Numbered from the stretch's first letter, positions 26,289 through 36,301 are shown. The stretch is 64,000 nt of DNA from Vibrio profundi (GCF_005281835.1 NZ_RZIS01000003.1:186001-250000); one strand, 5' to 3'. Numbers and translations are program-made. The notes: generated from the sequence alone by a model not told the origin.

Positions 26289-27833
26289 TTACTGATTAGC
26301 AGCGTGTGCTACTTGCGGGTAACCCTTTAGTGAGTTGAAGCAAGTTTCAATTTGAGCTTGGTCTGAAGCATTTAATAATAGGCCAAGCTTGGTACGGCGC
26401 CACAGAAGATCTTCGATGGTTACGACAAACTCATGCTCAATTAAGTAGCGGATTTCTTGCTCATAGCATTCGCCAAACTTCTCACCTAAATCTTGTTCAG
26501 ATGACACACCAGACAATAGAGTTTGAGTACGGCTGCCGTAAGTCTTCAACCAGCGACGTAAGATTTCACCTTCAATGTAAGGGTGTTGCTGTTTCAACGC
26601 ATCGAACAACGTTTGATAATCGTATTGCTCGCCGCCCGGTAAAGGAGCCTCTGCGGTCCAAGGCGACTGCATGTTCGATAGAAATGGATTCAGCTGTTTC
26701 ATGGCTGATTCTGCAAGCTTACGATAAGTCGTTAACTTCCCGCCAAAGATTGAAAGTAGTGGCGCATCGCTGCCTTCTTGTTCTAGTGACAATGTATAAT
26801 CACGCGTGATCGCTTGTGGCGAATCTGATTCATCGTCACATAGAGGTCGAACACCAGCGAAAGTCGATACCACATCGTCTTTGCTAAGTTGTTTAACGAA
26901 ATGCTTGTTGACCACATCCAATAGATATTCGGTTTCTTTTTCGCTGATAGAGACTTTACGAGGATCGCCTTTGTATTCCACATCGGTAGTACCAATGATT
27001 GAAAACTTATCTAAATATGGAATAACGAACACGATTCGTTGATCTTCGTTTTGAAGGATGTACGCCTGCTCTTCGTCATGAAGTTTCGGAACAATAATGT
27101 GCGATCCTTGAATCAAACGGATTCCATAAGGCGACTTGCCTTTTAGTTTATCGTCAATGAAAGCTTTTACCCATGGGCCTGTTGCATTCACTAGAGCGCG
27201 GCATTGCCTTTCAACTCGAGTATTCGTTTGAGTATCTAGCAAAGTTACTTTCCAGATAGAGCCTTCGCGGACAGCGGACTCAACTTTGCAGTAGTTCCTA
27301 ACTTCTGCACCTTTTTCTTTAGCTTGCATAGCATTCAATACAACCAATCGTGCATCGTCTACCCAGCAATCTGAGTACTCAAAACCGATCTTCATATCAG
27401 GTTTGGTGACGGTTCCTGCGTTTAGGTCGATCCTTTTACTGCCAGGTAGGGAAGTGCGTTTACCAAGGTTGTCGTATAAGAAGAGTCCAGCGCGGATCAT
27501 CCAAGCAGGGCGTAGGAATGGGCGATGAGGCAAACGAAAACGCATTGGTTTAGCGATATGTGGCGCTTTGCCAAGCAACACTTCGCGCTCTGCTAAAGCT
27601 TCACCAACTAATCGGAATTCGTAGTGCTCTAAGTAGCGTAATCCACCGTGAATAAGTTTAGAGCTGGCTGAAGACGTTGCACTAGCAAAATCCTGTGAAT
27701 CGTATAAGCCAACAGAAAGACCGCGTCCTGCTGCATCCGCTGCGATACCTGCACCATTAATCCCGCCACCAACGACAATAAGGTCGAGTATTTTGTTGTT
27801 TTCATTTTCGGTTAAGGGGCTCTGATTGCTCAT
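26289..27833 (-). CDS. glpD: aerobic glycerol-3-phosphate dehydrogenase
   Basis: 514 residues from the ATG at 27833, which has an AAGGAA site; an ATG ten codons upstream has none. The FAD dinucleotide fold VVGGGINGAGIAADAAGRG is near 20-38. SSKLIHGGLRYLEHYEFRLV, GTTDVEYKGDP and GGKLTTYRKLAE are family blocks. It oxidises glycerol-3-phosphate to DHAP at the inner membrane and feeds the quinone pool. glpF, glpK and glpR are not adjacent, and I did not find a clear GlpR operator. Confidence 0.93.
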   Translation of the reverse strand: MSNQSPLTENENNKILDLIVVGGGINGAGIAADAAGRGLSVGLYDSQDFASATSSASSKLIHGGLRYLEHYEFRLVGEALAEREVLLGKAPHIAKPMRFRLPHRPFLRPAWMIRAGLFLYDNLGKRTSLPGSKRIDLNAGTVTKPDMKIGFEYSDCWVDDARLVVLNAMQAKEKGAEVRNYCKVESAVREGSIWKVTLLDTQTNTRVERQCRALVNATGPWVKAFIDDKLKGKSPYGIRLIQGSHIIVPKLHDEEQAYILQNEDQRIVFVIPYLDKFSIIGTTDVEYKGDPRKVSISEKETEYLLDVVNKHFVKQLSKDDVVSTFAGVRPLCDDESDSPQAITRDYTLSLEQEGSDAPLLSIFGGKLTTYRKLAESAMKQLNPFLSNMQSPWTAEAPLPGGEQYDYQTLFDALKQQHPYIEGEILRRWLKTYGSRTQTLLSGVSSEQDLGEKFGECYEQEIRYLIEHEFVVTIEDLLWRRTKLGLLLNASDQAQIETCFNSLKGYPQVAHAANQ

Positions 27834-28033
27834 TTGGTTGTTCCTTTGTTTTCGTTCGCTCATTTTGAGTTGAATATATACGAACTTTAGCTATTGGTGT
27901 TAGCTTTTTGTTGCTTTATTTGATTTTGATCTGTTTTTTCTGTTCGAAAGGTAGCTATATCAACATATAAGCGAGCATATCCTTTCGTTTGTTAGTGTTA
28001 ATTGTAGAAGACGCTGGCTGAAAGTATAAAAAA

Positions 28034-28065
28034 AGCGAGCAAACCAGATAACTAGTTTGCTCGCT
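28034..28065 (-). terminator. terminator of the choice-of-anchor I lipoprotein gene
   Basis: AGCGAGCAAAC (28034-28044) and GTTTGCTCGCT (28055-28065), an 11-bp stem. On the minus strand it is followed by at least six U residues. Confidence 0.85.
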
Positions 28066-28104
28066 ATTGTTCTATTTACTCGTTGTTGCTTTAAAGGCGG
28101 ATAC

Positions 28105-29886
28105 TTACAGGTTAATACGGTACACCGTGGTGGTTCCGCTTACTTCATTGCCAACAGCCAGTAAGTGTTGTTGATTACGCTGAAAGTATTTGATGGACTC
28201 TGGGCCCAGATCACCAGCTTTCGCATTGTACTCGCCGTTGGCACATTCACCATCTTCCACCTGAGTGCAGACATCTTGATCGTAGAAGCGGTTGTTGGTG
28301 TAGTTGACGAATAATGCTTGCGCCGGGTTAGTAATATCATAAGTCATGATACCGCCCTGTCGCTCTAATCCAATGAAAGCGTAGTGGCGTCCATTGATCG
28401 AAGCTACTTCAATAGCTTCAGGTTCTATGCCTTTGTCGTCGCTTCTGTCGTCTCCGCTCTGATTGCTGTCATTGGTGCTGTTGAAGTGTTCGGCTTGTGA
28501 TAGCTGTGCAATATTGGCGAACTCGTCACCACTGTCATACACGCGTGTGCCGTTTTCATCCCATATAGAGAATGAACGGGAGCCAAACGCTTGAATAGTA
28601 TCTGACGATGCCAGTGGCGTTTTGTCATCCACGACTTTTAGTCGACCAAGTTGGGACTTGTCTTTCAGGGCATTCGCAAGTGGGTGGGTGGCTTCAACTT
28701 GCAGTCCTTTCCCGCGAGTTTCGTCTGTGTGGGCAATACAGAAATCGACTTTGGAATTGTAGTCCGATGTTCCAGTGTAATCGTCACCGTCCCAAGCAAA
28801 GCTTTTTGCGTCACATTGGCTTTGGGTCGTTTCGATACCATATTCTCTGCCGTCACCCTCATTCGCTGTAACTATGTAGGTGTTGCCATTAACTGTGTAG
28901 CTCGCGATGCTGTCAGGCATATATAGACCTTCGAGCTTTGAGTAGGATTTGAACTTTCCTAAGGCCTTATCTTTATTTGATGCATCGAGTTGAGTGCTTT
29001 GCCAAGATTTACCGCCCAAGCCAAAGATTTCGTCTATCGAAGCAGACTCGACATCTATCGCCGCGATAGCATTGTTCTCTTGGAGTGAGACATACAGCTT
29101 GCCGTTCTCAGCAAATGTCAGATATTCGGGTTCCAAATCTTGAGCTACTGAAGCGTTTGGTCCTGAGATACGAACATTATCAGAAAGCTCTGGGTGTCTT
29201 TCTGATCCTTCGTTAAACGCTTCGAACCCAATCTGTGTGACTTTAGCGGTGAGAGGGTTTTCGCCTAGATCGACTAGTGTGATGCTACCTACCGGATCAT
29301 TGGAATAGTCCGCATTGGGTTCACCTTCGTTTGCACTCGCGATGTAGCGTCCATCCTTAGAAAAACTCACCATATCTGGCAGGGAACCAGCAGCATATGT
29401 AGTCACAAGCTCTAATGTATCTGAGCGAAATAAGCCAATAATACCTGGCTGTTGCTTATCTTTGTTTTCAATCGCGACAGCGACTAGGCCTTGGTAAGTC
29501 GAGACACTGTTAGCGGCACCTATCTGGATATTGGCATGTTTACCAGCGGCTTGTAGATCAATAGTACCCGAGTGGTTTGGTTTAGATTGCTCGTCGAGTT
29601 CGAGAACATCCACTTTTTTGGCCTGAGCATTCACTACGTAGAGTTTGTCTGTGCATGAATCGTAACTCACGATTTCTGCAGCGGAGGTACCGAACTTTGC
29701 GTCAGCAATCGATGTACCTAATACCGTTAGGCTGCTAATAGAAGTCTCGCCCGCTTCGATATTACTTGTCGGTTGACATTGCACAGGGCTCAATAGTGAT
29801 GACTCGGATGTGTTAGGCGATGTACAGCCAGCCAGTAATACGGCGCTTAGACTAATGGTGAGTAGTGATTTTGCAGGTAAAGACAT
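28105..29886 (-). CDS. choice-of-anchor I family lipoprotein
   Basis: 593 residues. The lipobox is LLAGC, with the lipidated Cys near 21. The rest reads as a beta-propeller of the choice-of-anchor I type: GTSAAEIVSYDSCTDKLYVVNA, LPDMVSFSKDGRYIASANEGEPN, EPEYLTFAENGKLYVSLQENNA, DGREYG and the closing GPESIKYF. Related proteins are secreted or surface-attached, some with phosphatase-like neighbours; the activity is unknown. It has its own terminator. Confidence 0.82.
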   Translation of the reverse strand: MSLPAKSLLTISLSAVLLAGCTSPNTSESSLLSPVQCQPTSNIEAGETSISSLTVLGTSIADAKFGTSAAEIVSYDSCTDKLYVVNAQAKKVDVLELDEQSKPNHSGTIDLQAAGKHANIQIGAANSVSTYQGLVAVAIENKDKQQPGIIGLFRSDTLELVTTYAAGSLPDMVSFSKDGRYIASANEGEPNADYSNDPVGSITLVDLGENPLTAKVTQIGFEAFNEGSERHPELSDNVRISGPNASVAQDLEPEYLTFAENGKLYVSLQENNAIAAIDVESASIDEIFGLGGKSWQSTQLDASNKDKALGKFKSYSKLEGLYMPDSIASYTVNGNTYIVTANEGDGREYGIETTQSQCDAKSFAWDGDDYTGTSDYNSKVDFCIAHTDETRGKGLQVEATHPLANALKDKSQLGRLKVVDDKTPLASSDTIQAFGSRSFSIWDENGTRVYDSGDEFANIAQLSQAEHFNSTNDSNQSGDDRSDDKGIEPEAIEVASINGRHYAFIGLERQGGIMTYDITNPAQALFVNYTNNRFYDQDVCTQVEDGECANGEYNAKAGDLGPESIKYFQRNQQHLLAVGNEVSGTTTVYRINL

Positions 29887-29971
29887 AATTCCTCCTTGGA
29901 TATTAGGAGAAAGAAACTAAAGAGGAATTATGACAAAGAGGTTTAACTTCTATGAATTAAATAAGGCGAGC

Positions 29972-30403
29972 TTATTTCGTGGAAGACATCTCTTGAATTG
30001 CTGCGTTAAGACGAATTGAAAGCAGTGCTTTTTGGTTTGAAGCGAAATCAAACATGACAATAGTCGCACTACCTGTAGTGGTGATCTGATTTTGTTTTTT
30101 GCTCACGATGGCGTACTCCATAGTGAACCTGTCTTCTTGAACATCGGTCACTTTAGAGCCAACTAGCAAGGTATCTGGATAAGTGACAGGCAAACGGTAC
30201 TTACAGTAGGTGTCACCAAGTACTGGGCCAACTTTAGTAATGGCCATTTCTTCCATCAGTTCAACACGCTTGAAAAAATCGAGGCGGGCGGTTTCAAAGT
30301 AACGGAAATAGACGGCATTATTGACGTGGTTTAGTGCGTCCATTTCTCCCCAAGCAACAGGGATTTCTGTGATGACAGGGTAATCAGATAGTAGCGCTTC
30401 CAT
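29972..30403 (-). CDS. acyl-CoA thioesterase (4HBT hotdog, YbgC-like)
   Basis: 143 residues, one hotdog domain. The active-site block WGEMDALNHVNNAVYFRYFETAR (residues 18-40) has the aspartate and the HVNN motif of the 4-hydroxybenzoyl-CoA thioesterase family. It hydrolyses acyl-CoA thioesters; the preferred acyl group is unknown. Single gene between the lipoprotein and the GGDEF gene, same strand. Confidence 0.85.
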   Translation of the reverse strand: MEALLSDYPVITEIPVAWGEMDALNHVNNAVYFRYFETARLDFFKRVELMEEMAITKVGPVLGDTYCKYRLPVTYPDTLLVGSKVTDVQEDRFTMEYAIVSKKQNQITTTGSATIVMFDFASNQKALLSIRLNAAIQEMSSTK

Positions 30404-30473
30404 GCTTATTCTCTTGTTATTGTTGGAATAAAAACTCTACCCTGATTTTAACAATATCGCAACAATCTAAGCG

Positions 30474-31454
30474 TTACTCTGCTTTCGCTCTTTTGGTTTG
30501 TTTGTGTTGGTACATTTTTTTATCTGCTTCTTGCATCAATTCATCAAAAGAGAGTGGGCTATAACAATCAATAATACTTGTGCCATAGCTAACCGAAGTC
30601 AGTTCAAGTTGCACGTGCCCCTTCGTTGCAGCGTGATATTTATCTTCAATTCTTCCAGCCATTAATGTGAGCTCTCGCCGCGATCCTAAAAGCGATACAA
30701 CGATAAATTCATCTCCTCCCATTCGCGCAATGATGTCGCTTTCTCTGCAATTTTCTTTGAGGATGTTTGCCAATGTCACTATGCATAGATCCCCCGCGGG
30801 GTGTCCAAAGGTATCGTTAACCACTTTCATGTTGTCGATATCGAGGTACACCACACCGATGGCATGTTGATATCGACGAGCGTCTTTGAATTTTTGTTCG
30901 CCTAATACTCGAAGGCCTCGACGGTTATTGACCCCAGTTAACTCGTCGCAAATGGCAAGGCTTTTGATCGTTTCGTAATCACTGAGCATTTGCAGATCTG
31001 CAGTGATTAATTGGCATAGTTGATAGAGAACAGACTGAAGGGTTTGATTGTAATGAGTTGCTTTCGTATCAATCACGCAGATGGTGCCAAAAATCTTTCC
31101 ATTCGGCCAATAAATAGGAAGGCCGCAATAGGATCGAACAGGGCCGTCTTGTACTGCTGGTGCGTCTTTCCATAAGTCATCATCTTTGGCATTATGGACG
31201 TAGAGTTTCTCTTGGGACTCGGCGATTTTTCGACAGAAGCTATGCATTTCCCAAGGCCAAGAATCACCGCTTTTGAGAAAGTTGTCTTCATTGAGGCTTG
31301 CCACTACGACATTGAATTCGTTCTGCCTGAATTGGACGATGGTTCCGCAAGCAGAATTGTATAGTTCCGAAATGATATCCACGGTTTGCTGCCATTTAGC
31401 CAAATCAATTGAGTCTGGTTTGGCGCTGAGCAAACAAGTTTGTTCATCAAACAT
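30474..31454 (-). CDS. GAF-GGDEF diguanylate cyclase
   Basis: 326 residues from the ATG at 31454, which has a GGAG site; an ATG four codons earlier is open. N-terminal GAF-like sensor (about 10-155), C-terminal GGDEF domain with an intact active site (MGGDEF). An inhibitory RxxD site (RESD) lies five residues ahead of it, so c-di-GMP feedback is expected. No membrane segment; it should be cytosolic and make c-di-GMP in response to a small molecule or redox signal. Confidence 0.9.
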   Translation of the reverse strand: MFDEQTCLLSAKPDSIDLAKWQQTVDIISELYNSACGTIVQFRQNEFNVVVASLNEDNFLKSGDSWPWEMHSFCRKIAESQEKLYVHNAKDDDLWKDAPAVQDGPVRSYCGLPIYWPNGKIFGTICVIDTKATHYNQTLQSVLYQLCQLITADLQMLSDYETIKSLAICDELTGVNNRRGLRVLGEQKFKDARRYQHAIGVVYLDIDNMKVVNDTFGHPAGDLCIVTLANILKENCRESDIIARMGGDEFIVVSLLGSRRELTLMAGRIEDKYHAATKGHVQLELTSVSYGTSIIDCYSPLSFDELMQEADKKMYQHKQTKRAKAE

Positions 31455-31615
31455 AGGGTTCTCCATCTAGGAAGCTATATAAATAGTATATACCCTTGTA
31501 AATACGTTGGAGTCGCTTGAAGCCGATATTTCAAGTGGTCTAGCAAATAAAATTATTTTATTTAGTAAGTGTTTGAAATGAAAAAGAACACTTGTGAAAA
31601 ACAGGAGAAGTAAAA

Positions 31616-31963
31616 ATGGATTTAAATGCATTTCTGATTGCATTAAAGAGTAAACCTGAAGCTGTAGAGTTTGAAGAGACCATGGCAGTGATAGATGGTC
31701 ACTATGATTTTGAACCAACCGCGTTCAAAAATGGCGATACCGAAAACGAAGCAGGCCAGAACAACGGCTCTTGCAAAATCTTTGCATTTGGGCAATTAAA
31801 TGATCTTACTGTAGAACAGACATTAGCGTGCTTTGGTAAGTTCTACCGTGTAGACGTTTTAGAGTTTCCAGAGAATACTGATCATCAGAATATTCGTAAC
31901 TTTATTCAAAATGGTTGGTCTGGTATTCTGTTTTCACAACCTGCATTGGCATTGAAAGGTTAG
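31616..31963 (+). CDS. HopJ-family protein
   Basis: 115 residues with the family blocks EFEETMAVIDGHYDFEPTAF, GDTENEAGQNNGSCKIFAF and NIRNFIQNGWSGILF. The name comes from a Pseudomonas syringae effector, but the family is widespread in free-living gamma-proteobacteria and its role there is unknown; no type III system is nearby. A strong AGGAG site precedes the ATG. Confidence 0.85.
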   Translation: MDLNAFLIALKSKPEAVEFEETMAVIDGHYDFEPTAFKNGDTENEAGQNNGSCKIFAFGQLNDLTVEQTLACFGKFYRVDVLEFPENTDHQNIRNFIQNGWSGILFSQPALALKG

Positions 31964-31975
31964 CCCCAAATAAAC

Positions 31976-32010
31976 AATTAAGGTGCGATATAGGTTATCG
32001 GGCCTTAATT
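31976..32010 (+). terminator. hairpin after the HopJ-family gene
   Basis: AATTAAGG (31976-31983) and CCTTAATT (32003-32010), with an inner CGATA...TATCG stem. The U run is short. Confidence 0.5.
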
Positions 32011-32203
32011 TAGTTAAAACTCTTCTTACTAATTTCACATACACCCCGCGTCGACCCCCTCTTTGTGTATCTCGTTTCATCTTTATTGCTGATGATTAAT
32101 AACGGATTCTTTCATTTTACTTAAGTAACAAATTGAATATTTGGCAGCTGAGTAGACACCTACTAGTCTTAATATGGACTAAGTTTGGTTAGTGGTGGTT
32201 AAT

Positions 32204-32743
32204 ATGAAAAGGATGGCGTTGGCTGCGGCAATATTAGCAACAACATTTAGTGTGGCAGCTTTGGCTCAAGAAGAGCGAAAAGAGAAGCACCCTAAAATGT
32301 TCTATTTAGGTGCAAGCTTAAGTATGGCGAACTTTGGCGACTCTCAGTATCAAGGTGACGATAAGCCTGATAGTACATTGTTGGGTGGCATTGTTGGCTT
32401 TCAGCCACTAAATTTTCTGGCGATTGAAGGCCGTGAATACGTACGTGTTTCCGATCGAGATGAACGAATAAAATGGTACGCGTCGGTCGTTTCGAAATGG
32501 CTTATTCCGATTGATTATCACTTCAATATTTTCGGTACAGCTGGCTATGCAGGTGTGAAAAAAGACATGGTCGGGGACGACGATGTTGTGTGGGCTCCGA
32601 CATTTGGCGGTGGCTTACGCTTCAGAAACAACACTCCATTAATGCTGGATCTTGAAGCTGAATACTTACATGAAGATTCAGTCGCACCTGCGGGTGATGA
32701 TGGTGTTATTTCCTTTAACATCAACGTTTATTACGCATTCTAA
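32204..32743 (+). CDS. small outer-membrane beta-barrel protein
   Basis: 179 residues from the ATG at 32204; an upstream GTG/ATG adds four. Signal peptide cleaved near ALAQE. FYLGASLSMANFGD, EGREYVRVSD, YHFNIFGTAGYAGV and a terminal VYYAF indicate an eight-strand OmpA/OmpW-like barrel. Substrate or role unknown. Confidence 0.72.
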   Translation: MKRMALAAAILATTFSVAALAQEERKEKHPKMFYLGASLSMANFGDSQYQGDDKPDSTLLGGIVGFQPLNFLAIEGREYVRVSDRDERIKWYASVVSKWLIPIDYHFNIFGTAGYAGVKKDMVGDDDVVWAPTFGGGLRFRNNTPLMLDLEAEYLHEDSVAPAGDDGVISFNINVYYAF

Positions 32744-32766
32744 ACATGAGCTAGTCTAAGTTGCCA

Positions 32767-33075
32767 TTATAAAATTGGCAGCTTAGATAAGCAGTGTCTG
32801 CACATACAAGTTCCCGTTTGGGCGACTTGGCTCGTATCGCGCTTTTCTAACTCAAAACACCAGCAAGTTTCTTTCCCTGCACTAATATCGCATTGAGCCG
32901 GTTTATCGCATTGAGGGCATGTGTGCGTTGATGACGCTTCACCAAGTCGATTCATAATATCTTGACGCTCTGACTCATCTAAATCTTTCCAACCGACAAT
33001 TTCGTTCATGGTTCGATAACAGCCACTACAAATTCCGCCGTTGTTCTTACATGCGGCGACACAAGGAGTCTTCAT
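32767..33075 (-). CDS. DUF1289-CWC cysteine-rich protein
   Basis: 102 residues from the ATG at 33075, which has a GGAA site. The N-terminal DUF1289 zinc-type domain has CVAACKNNGGICSGCYRTMNE with four Cys; the middle has the CWC pattern (CPQCDKPAQC, then CWCFEL); more Cys pairs follow (CMCRHC). It probably binds zinc. The two domains are usually separate genes, so this is a natural fusion. Function unknown; convergent with the barrel gene and divergent from yegD. Confidence 0.75.
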   Translation of the reverse strand: MKTPCVAACKNNGGICSGCYRTMNEIVGWKDLDESERQDIMNRLGEASSTHTCPQCDKPAQCDISAGKETCWCFELEKRDTSQVAQTGTCMCRHCLSKLPIL

Positions 33076-33288
33076 ATTGATAATTCCAACGATTGATGAG
33101 CGGAGCAAGTTAACATTATTTGTTGGCAAAGTGTATATGGGAGCCTATATCTCGAATCGATGTTTACCTGTCTTAATAGGCAAAGCCGCGCTTAGTCGGC
33201 GCATTGTCTTTTATTTCACAATGTTGTCTCGTATTTGGTTGCGTAATCATGTAGCATTTCGCCCCTTTTGTTGAAGTTGAGGGTTATT

Positions 33289-34641
33289 ATGTTTATAGGT
33301 TTTGATTATGGCACGGCGAATTGCTCAGTTGCCGCGATGTCTGATGGACAACCTCAATTACTTCCTGTTGAAGGAAGCAGCCATTACATTCCTTCGACTA
33401 TCTGCGCTCCGACCCGTGAGAGCGTTTCCGAATATTTGTTTCGTCACTTAGACATTAAACCGAGCGACACAATTGGTGAGCAAGTGTTGCGTAGGGCGGT
33501 TGCTGCGAATCGAGAAGAGAGCATAGATTTAGTTGCCGAAGATATGGCTTTTGGTCAGGCAGCGTTAGATTTGTATTTAGAAGATCCGCGAGACGTATAC
33601 TACGTAAAATCTCCAAAATCATTCTTGGGTGCCAGTGGTTTACATGACGTACAGATCAGCTTCTTTGAGGATCTAGTATGCGCCATGATGGCTAATATCA
33701 AGTCTCAAGCTGAGCACACCACCCAAAAAGTGATTTCTGAAGCTGTGATCGGTCGTCCAATCAACTTCCATGGACGTGGTGGTGAAGAGGCGAACCGACA
33801 AGCAGAGCGTATTCTGTCGCGAGCAGCCAAACGAGCAGGTTTCAACAATATTGAGTTCCAATTTGAGCCAGTAGCGGCAGGGTTAGAGTTTGAAAGCACC
33901 TTGCAAGCCGATCAAACAGTACTGGTTGTCGATATCGGTGGTGGTACGACAGACTGTTCATTACTGGATATGGGGCCGACGTGGGCTAATCGAAACGATA
34001 GAACACAAAGCCTGTTGGCGCATAGCGGCCAACGAGTAGGTGGTAACGATTTAGATATCTACTTAGCGTTCAAACAGCTAATGAATCCATTTGGAATGGG
34101 GAGTAAAAGTGCTGGTGGCATTGAAATGCCATTGACTCAGTTTTGGAATCCTATTGCCATTAATAACGTAGAAGCTCAGCGTGATTTTTATTCTCGTGAA
34201 AACTTACGATCATTGAAGTTGCTACGTAAGGAAGCTCAACAGCCTGAGAAACTAGACAGACTTCTTAAGGTGTACCAAGAAACGTTGGGATACAGCATAG
34301 TAAGACGTGCAGAGGAAGCCAAAATAGCATTGGCTGATGTCGCTCAATATAAAGCGGCAATGAATATTGCGTCTGAGCTAGTAGAAGTCGATATTAGCGT
34401 TGAGCAAATGGTGGAAGCAATTGAAACGCCGAAAGCCAAAATGGTCGAGTTAGTAAAAGAAGCGATTCAGCAAGGTGAGAAAAAGCCTGATGTTATCTTC
34501 ATGACAGGCGGCTCGGCACGCTCGCCAATTCTTCGCCAAGCAGTAGAGCAAGCTGTACCGAATACTCAGATTGTGAGTGGGAATTACTTTGGCTCCGTTA
34601 CCGCAGGGCTAGCCCGTTGGGCCGACGTGTGTTTTAGCTAG
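33289..34641 (+). CDS. yegD: Hsp70-family protein YegD
   Basis: 450 residues from the ATG at 33289, which has a GAGGG site. An actin/Hsp70 ATPase fold with GFDYGTANCSVA at the start, phosphate-2 loop VVDIGGGTTDCSLL near 210, and the adenosine motif MTGGSARSPILRQ near 405. It matches E. coli YegD in size and lacks the DnaK substrate-binding domain. It is an atypical chaperone-like ATPase of unknown client. Ends at a good terminator. Confidence 0.88.
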   Translation: MFIGFDYGTANCSVAAMSDGQPQLLPVEGSSHYIPSTICAPTRESVSEYLFRHLDIKPSDTIGEQVLRRAVAANREESIDLVAEDMAFGQAALDLYLEDPRDVYYVKSPKSFLGASGLHDVQISFFEDLVCAMMANIKSQAEHTTQKVISEAVIGRPINFHGRGGEEANRQAERILSRAAKRAGFNNIEFQFEPVAAGLEFESTLQADQTVLVVDIGGGTTDCSLLDMGPTWANRNDRTQSLLAHSGQRVGGNDLDIYLAFKQLMNPFGMGSKSAGGIEMPLTQFWNPIAINNVEAQRDFYSRENLRSLKLLRKEAQQPEKLDRLLKVYQETLGYSIVRRAEEAKIALADVAQYKAAMNIASELVEVDISVEQMVEAIETPKAKMVELVKEAIQQGEKKPDVIFMTGGSARSPILRQAVEQAVPNTQIVSGNYFGSVTAGLARWADVCFS

Positions 34642-34674
34642 CTTGCTTTAGATGCCCAAAATTTTCGATTTATC

Positions 34675-34704
34675 AAAACTCATCCATTTAGGGTGAGTTT
34701 TTTT
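34675..34704 (+). terminator. terminator of yegD
   Basis: AAACTCATCC (34676-34685) and GGGTGAGTTT (34691-34700) pair (one T-G), then TTTTG. Confidence 0.78.
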
Positions 34705-34828
34705 GTTTTAAGTTAGATCAATGCTAACCACTCTGCGCTCAATGTTTTATTCATAACTCATAATTCACAATAATTTCATTTACGGTTCGATATTCTATTT
34801 GTAGATGATTTAGAGCAGATAAAAGAAT

Positions 34829-35503
34829 ATGAATAGTGTGAAATTAGGGTTTGTTGTTAGCGTAGTGTTGTTATTGGTGGGGTGCGTAAGTGGTCCACGC
34901 CATCATGCGACTAAGTTTACCACTTATGAGGATTTTCAAGCTGGGCCAGTAGGGGGTGTTGATTTAGTGTGGGCGAGAATTGGCTTAAGAGATCCTGTCC
35001 GTCTACATAATAAGCTCATGAAATATGACTCAGTGGTTATCGACCAAATTTTTGTCGTCGCGGATGAAGACACTATTAACGAAGAGCAAATCGAAGAGCT
35101 GACAACCTATATGGTGCAGCAACTCACAGAGAAGATATCTCCACATAAACCGGTAGTAGACACGCCATCAGAACACTCATTACGTCTTAGTATTGCACTA
35201 AGCAATGTTGAAACACCTAATCCGATTTTGGCTGTCACGAGTAGTGTTTTGCCTTATGGTTTAGCGATTTCGACTATTTCTATGATCGCGACGGGTGAGC
35301 ACACCAATGTAGGCAGTGCCACCATTGAATTGCTGGTGAGTGATGCATCGACTGGGCAGCCTTTGTTTGCGGCGATTGATCGTGAAGCGGGCAATAAAGA
35401 CTTTTCCACTATGATTGATTCTCTAGATGATCCAAAAGACGCGATAAATTTTTGGGTTGATCGTTTAGGTGTTACCCTACAGGGATGGAAACAACCTGAC
35501 TAA
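34829..35503 (+). CDS. DUF3313-family lipoprotein
   Basis: 224 residues. Lipobox LLVGC with lipid Cys near 19. The mature part fits DUF3313: DLVWARIGLRDPVRLHNKLMKYDSVVID, VQQLTEKI, LRLSIALSNVETPNP and ATIELLVSDASTGQPLFAAID. Outer-membrane or periplasmic lipoproteins of unknown role. The DUF3820 gene starts 9 bp after its stop. Confidence 0.78.
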   Translation: MNSVKLGFVVSVVLLLVGCVSGPRHHATKFTTYEDFQAGPVGGVDLVWARIGLRDPVRLHNKLMKYDSVVIDQIFVVADEDTINEEQIEELTTYMVQQLTEKISPHKPVVDTPSEHSLRLSIALSNVETPNPILAVTSSVLPYGLAISTISMIATGEHTNVGSATIELLVSDASTGQPLFAAIDREAGNKDFSTMIDSLDDPKDAINFWVDRLGVTLQGWKQPD

Positions 35504-35512
35504 AAAGCAAGA

Positions 35513-35728
35513 ATGTTAGAAAAAGAAAACTTAGTTAAATTGGCCCGCATGCAAATGCCTTTCGGTAAATATGCTGGAAGAGTATTGATCGATTTACCTG
35601 AAGAGTACTTATTGTGGTTCGATAAGAAGGGGCTCCCGAGCGGTGAGCTAGGCGATTTATTAAAGCTATGTTTAGCGCTAAAAATAGAAGGTTTAGACAG
35701 AGTCGTGAAGCCTTTAAAGCGAATATAA
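35513..35728 (+). CDS. DUF3820-family protein (intact copy)
   Basis: 71 residues. MPFGKYAGRVLIDLPEEYLLWF and LGDLLKLCLALKIEGLD are DUF3820 hallmarks; the family is sometimes described as a quorum-sensing-regulated virulence factor, but the activity is unknown. The 3' 80 bp of this gene recurs in broken form at 39367-39445, on the far side of the effector cassette. Confidence 0.82.
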   Translation: MLEKENLVKLARMQMPFGKYAGRVLIDLPEEYLLWFDKKGLPSGELGDLLKLCLALKIEGLDRVVKPLKRI

Positions 35729-35769
35729 CTTGTCGATGAAACTCTCCACTTTTAATTAAAAGACGTACT

Positions 35770-36012
35770 ATGAATTTAGATATCAATGCACTGAAACACC
35801 ACCAACTAGTAGAAGATGGTCAACTTGAAGGGTGCTACATCCATCAGCCAGCTCAGGGTAGCCAGCAAGACGACAAAGCGGTCATGGCAGAACGCCAAGC
35901 GTTAGAAAAATTGGGGTATCAGGTTATACAGGTTAAAGCTAAAGGCGGTTCAACGACGTTTGCTGAGGCAATGCAAAAGCTAGCGAAGAAGACGGGCCAT
36001 CAGTTTAAATAA
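35770..36012 (+). CDS. small conserved-looking protein, function unknown
   Basis: 80 residues, soluble, with a basic C-terminus (KLAKKTGHQFK) and an alpha/beta pattern (ALEKLGYQVIQVKAKGG). It begins 41 bp after the DUF3820 stop and is followed by a strong terminator, so it closes that operon. Family not recognised. Confidence 0.55.
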   Translation: MNLDINALKHHQLVEDGQLEGCYIHQPAQGSQQDDKAVMAERQALEKLGYQVIQVKAKGGSTTFAEAMQKLAKKTGHQFK

Positions 36013-36075
36013 TCAGTGACTGCAACCGACTATATCCCCTTAACTTTCTTAACAATACTATGTGTTTTCATAAAG

Positions 36076-36107
36076 AAGAGTCAGACCGTAAGGCTGACTC
36101 TTTTTTT
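36076..36107 (+). terminator. terminator after the 80-residue gene
   Basis: AAGAGTCAG (36076-36084) and CTGACTCTT (36094-36102), followed by T residues; separates the upstream operon from the effector gene. Confidence 0.85.
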
Positions 36108-36301
36108 CCCCATTGCAAGCTAGACCTTTTACTCATTTACACTCTGTTAATGTGTTTCTACCATATAAAAAGTTATCCGAACTTAGATTGTGATTGTATA
36201 CGTATCAAATCAATTTTAGTTATTTCGCATAAGTAAACCAGCACAAGCACGGTCACTATTTAGCTATAATTGACCGATATTTACCTGCATTGGTCGAGTT
36301 G

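Noticed and set aside
31616..31963. Reading the HopJ-family gene as a type III effector
   Set aside because: No secretion signal, chaperone or injectisome gene is nearby, and the family is common in bacteria without such systems.
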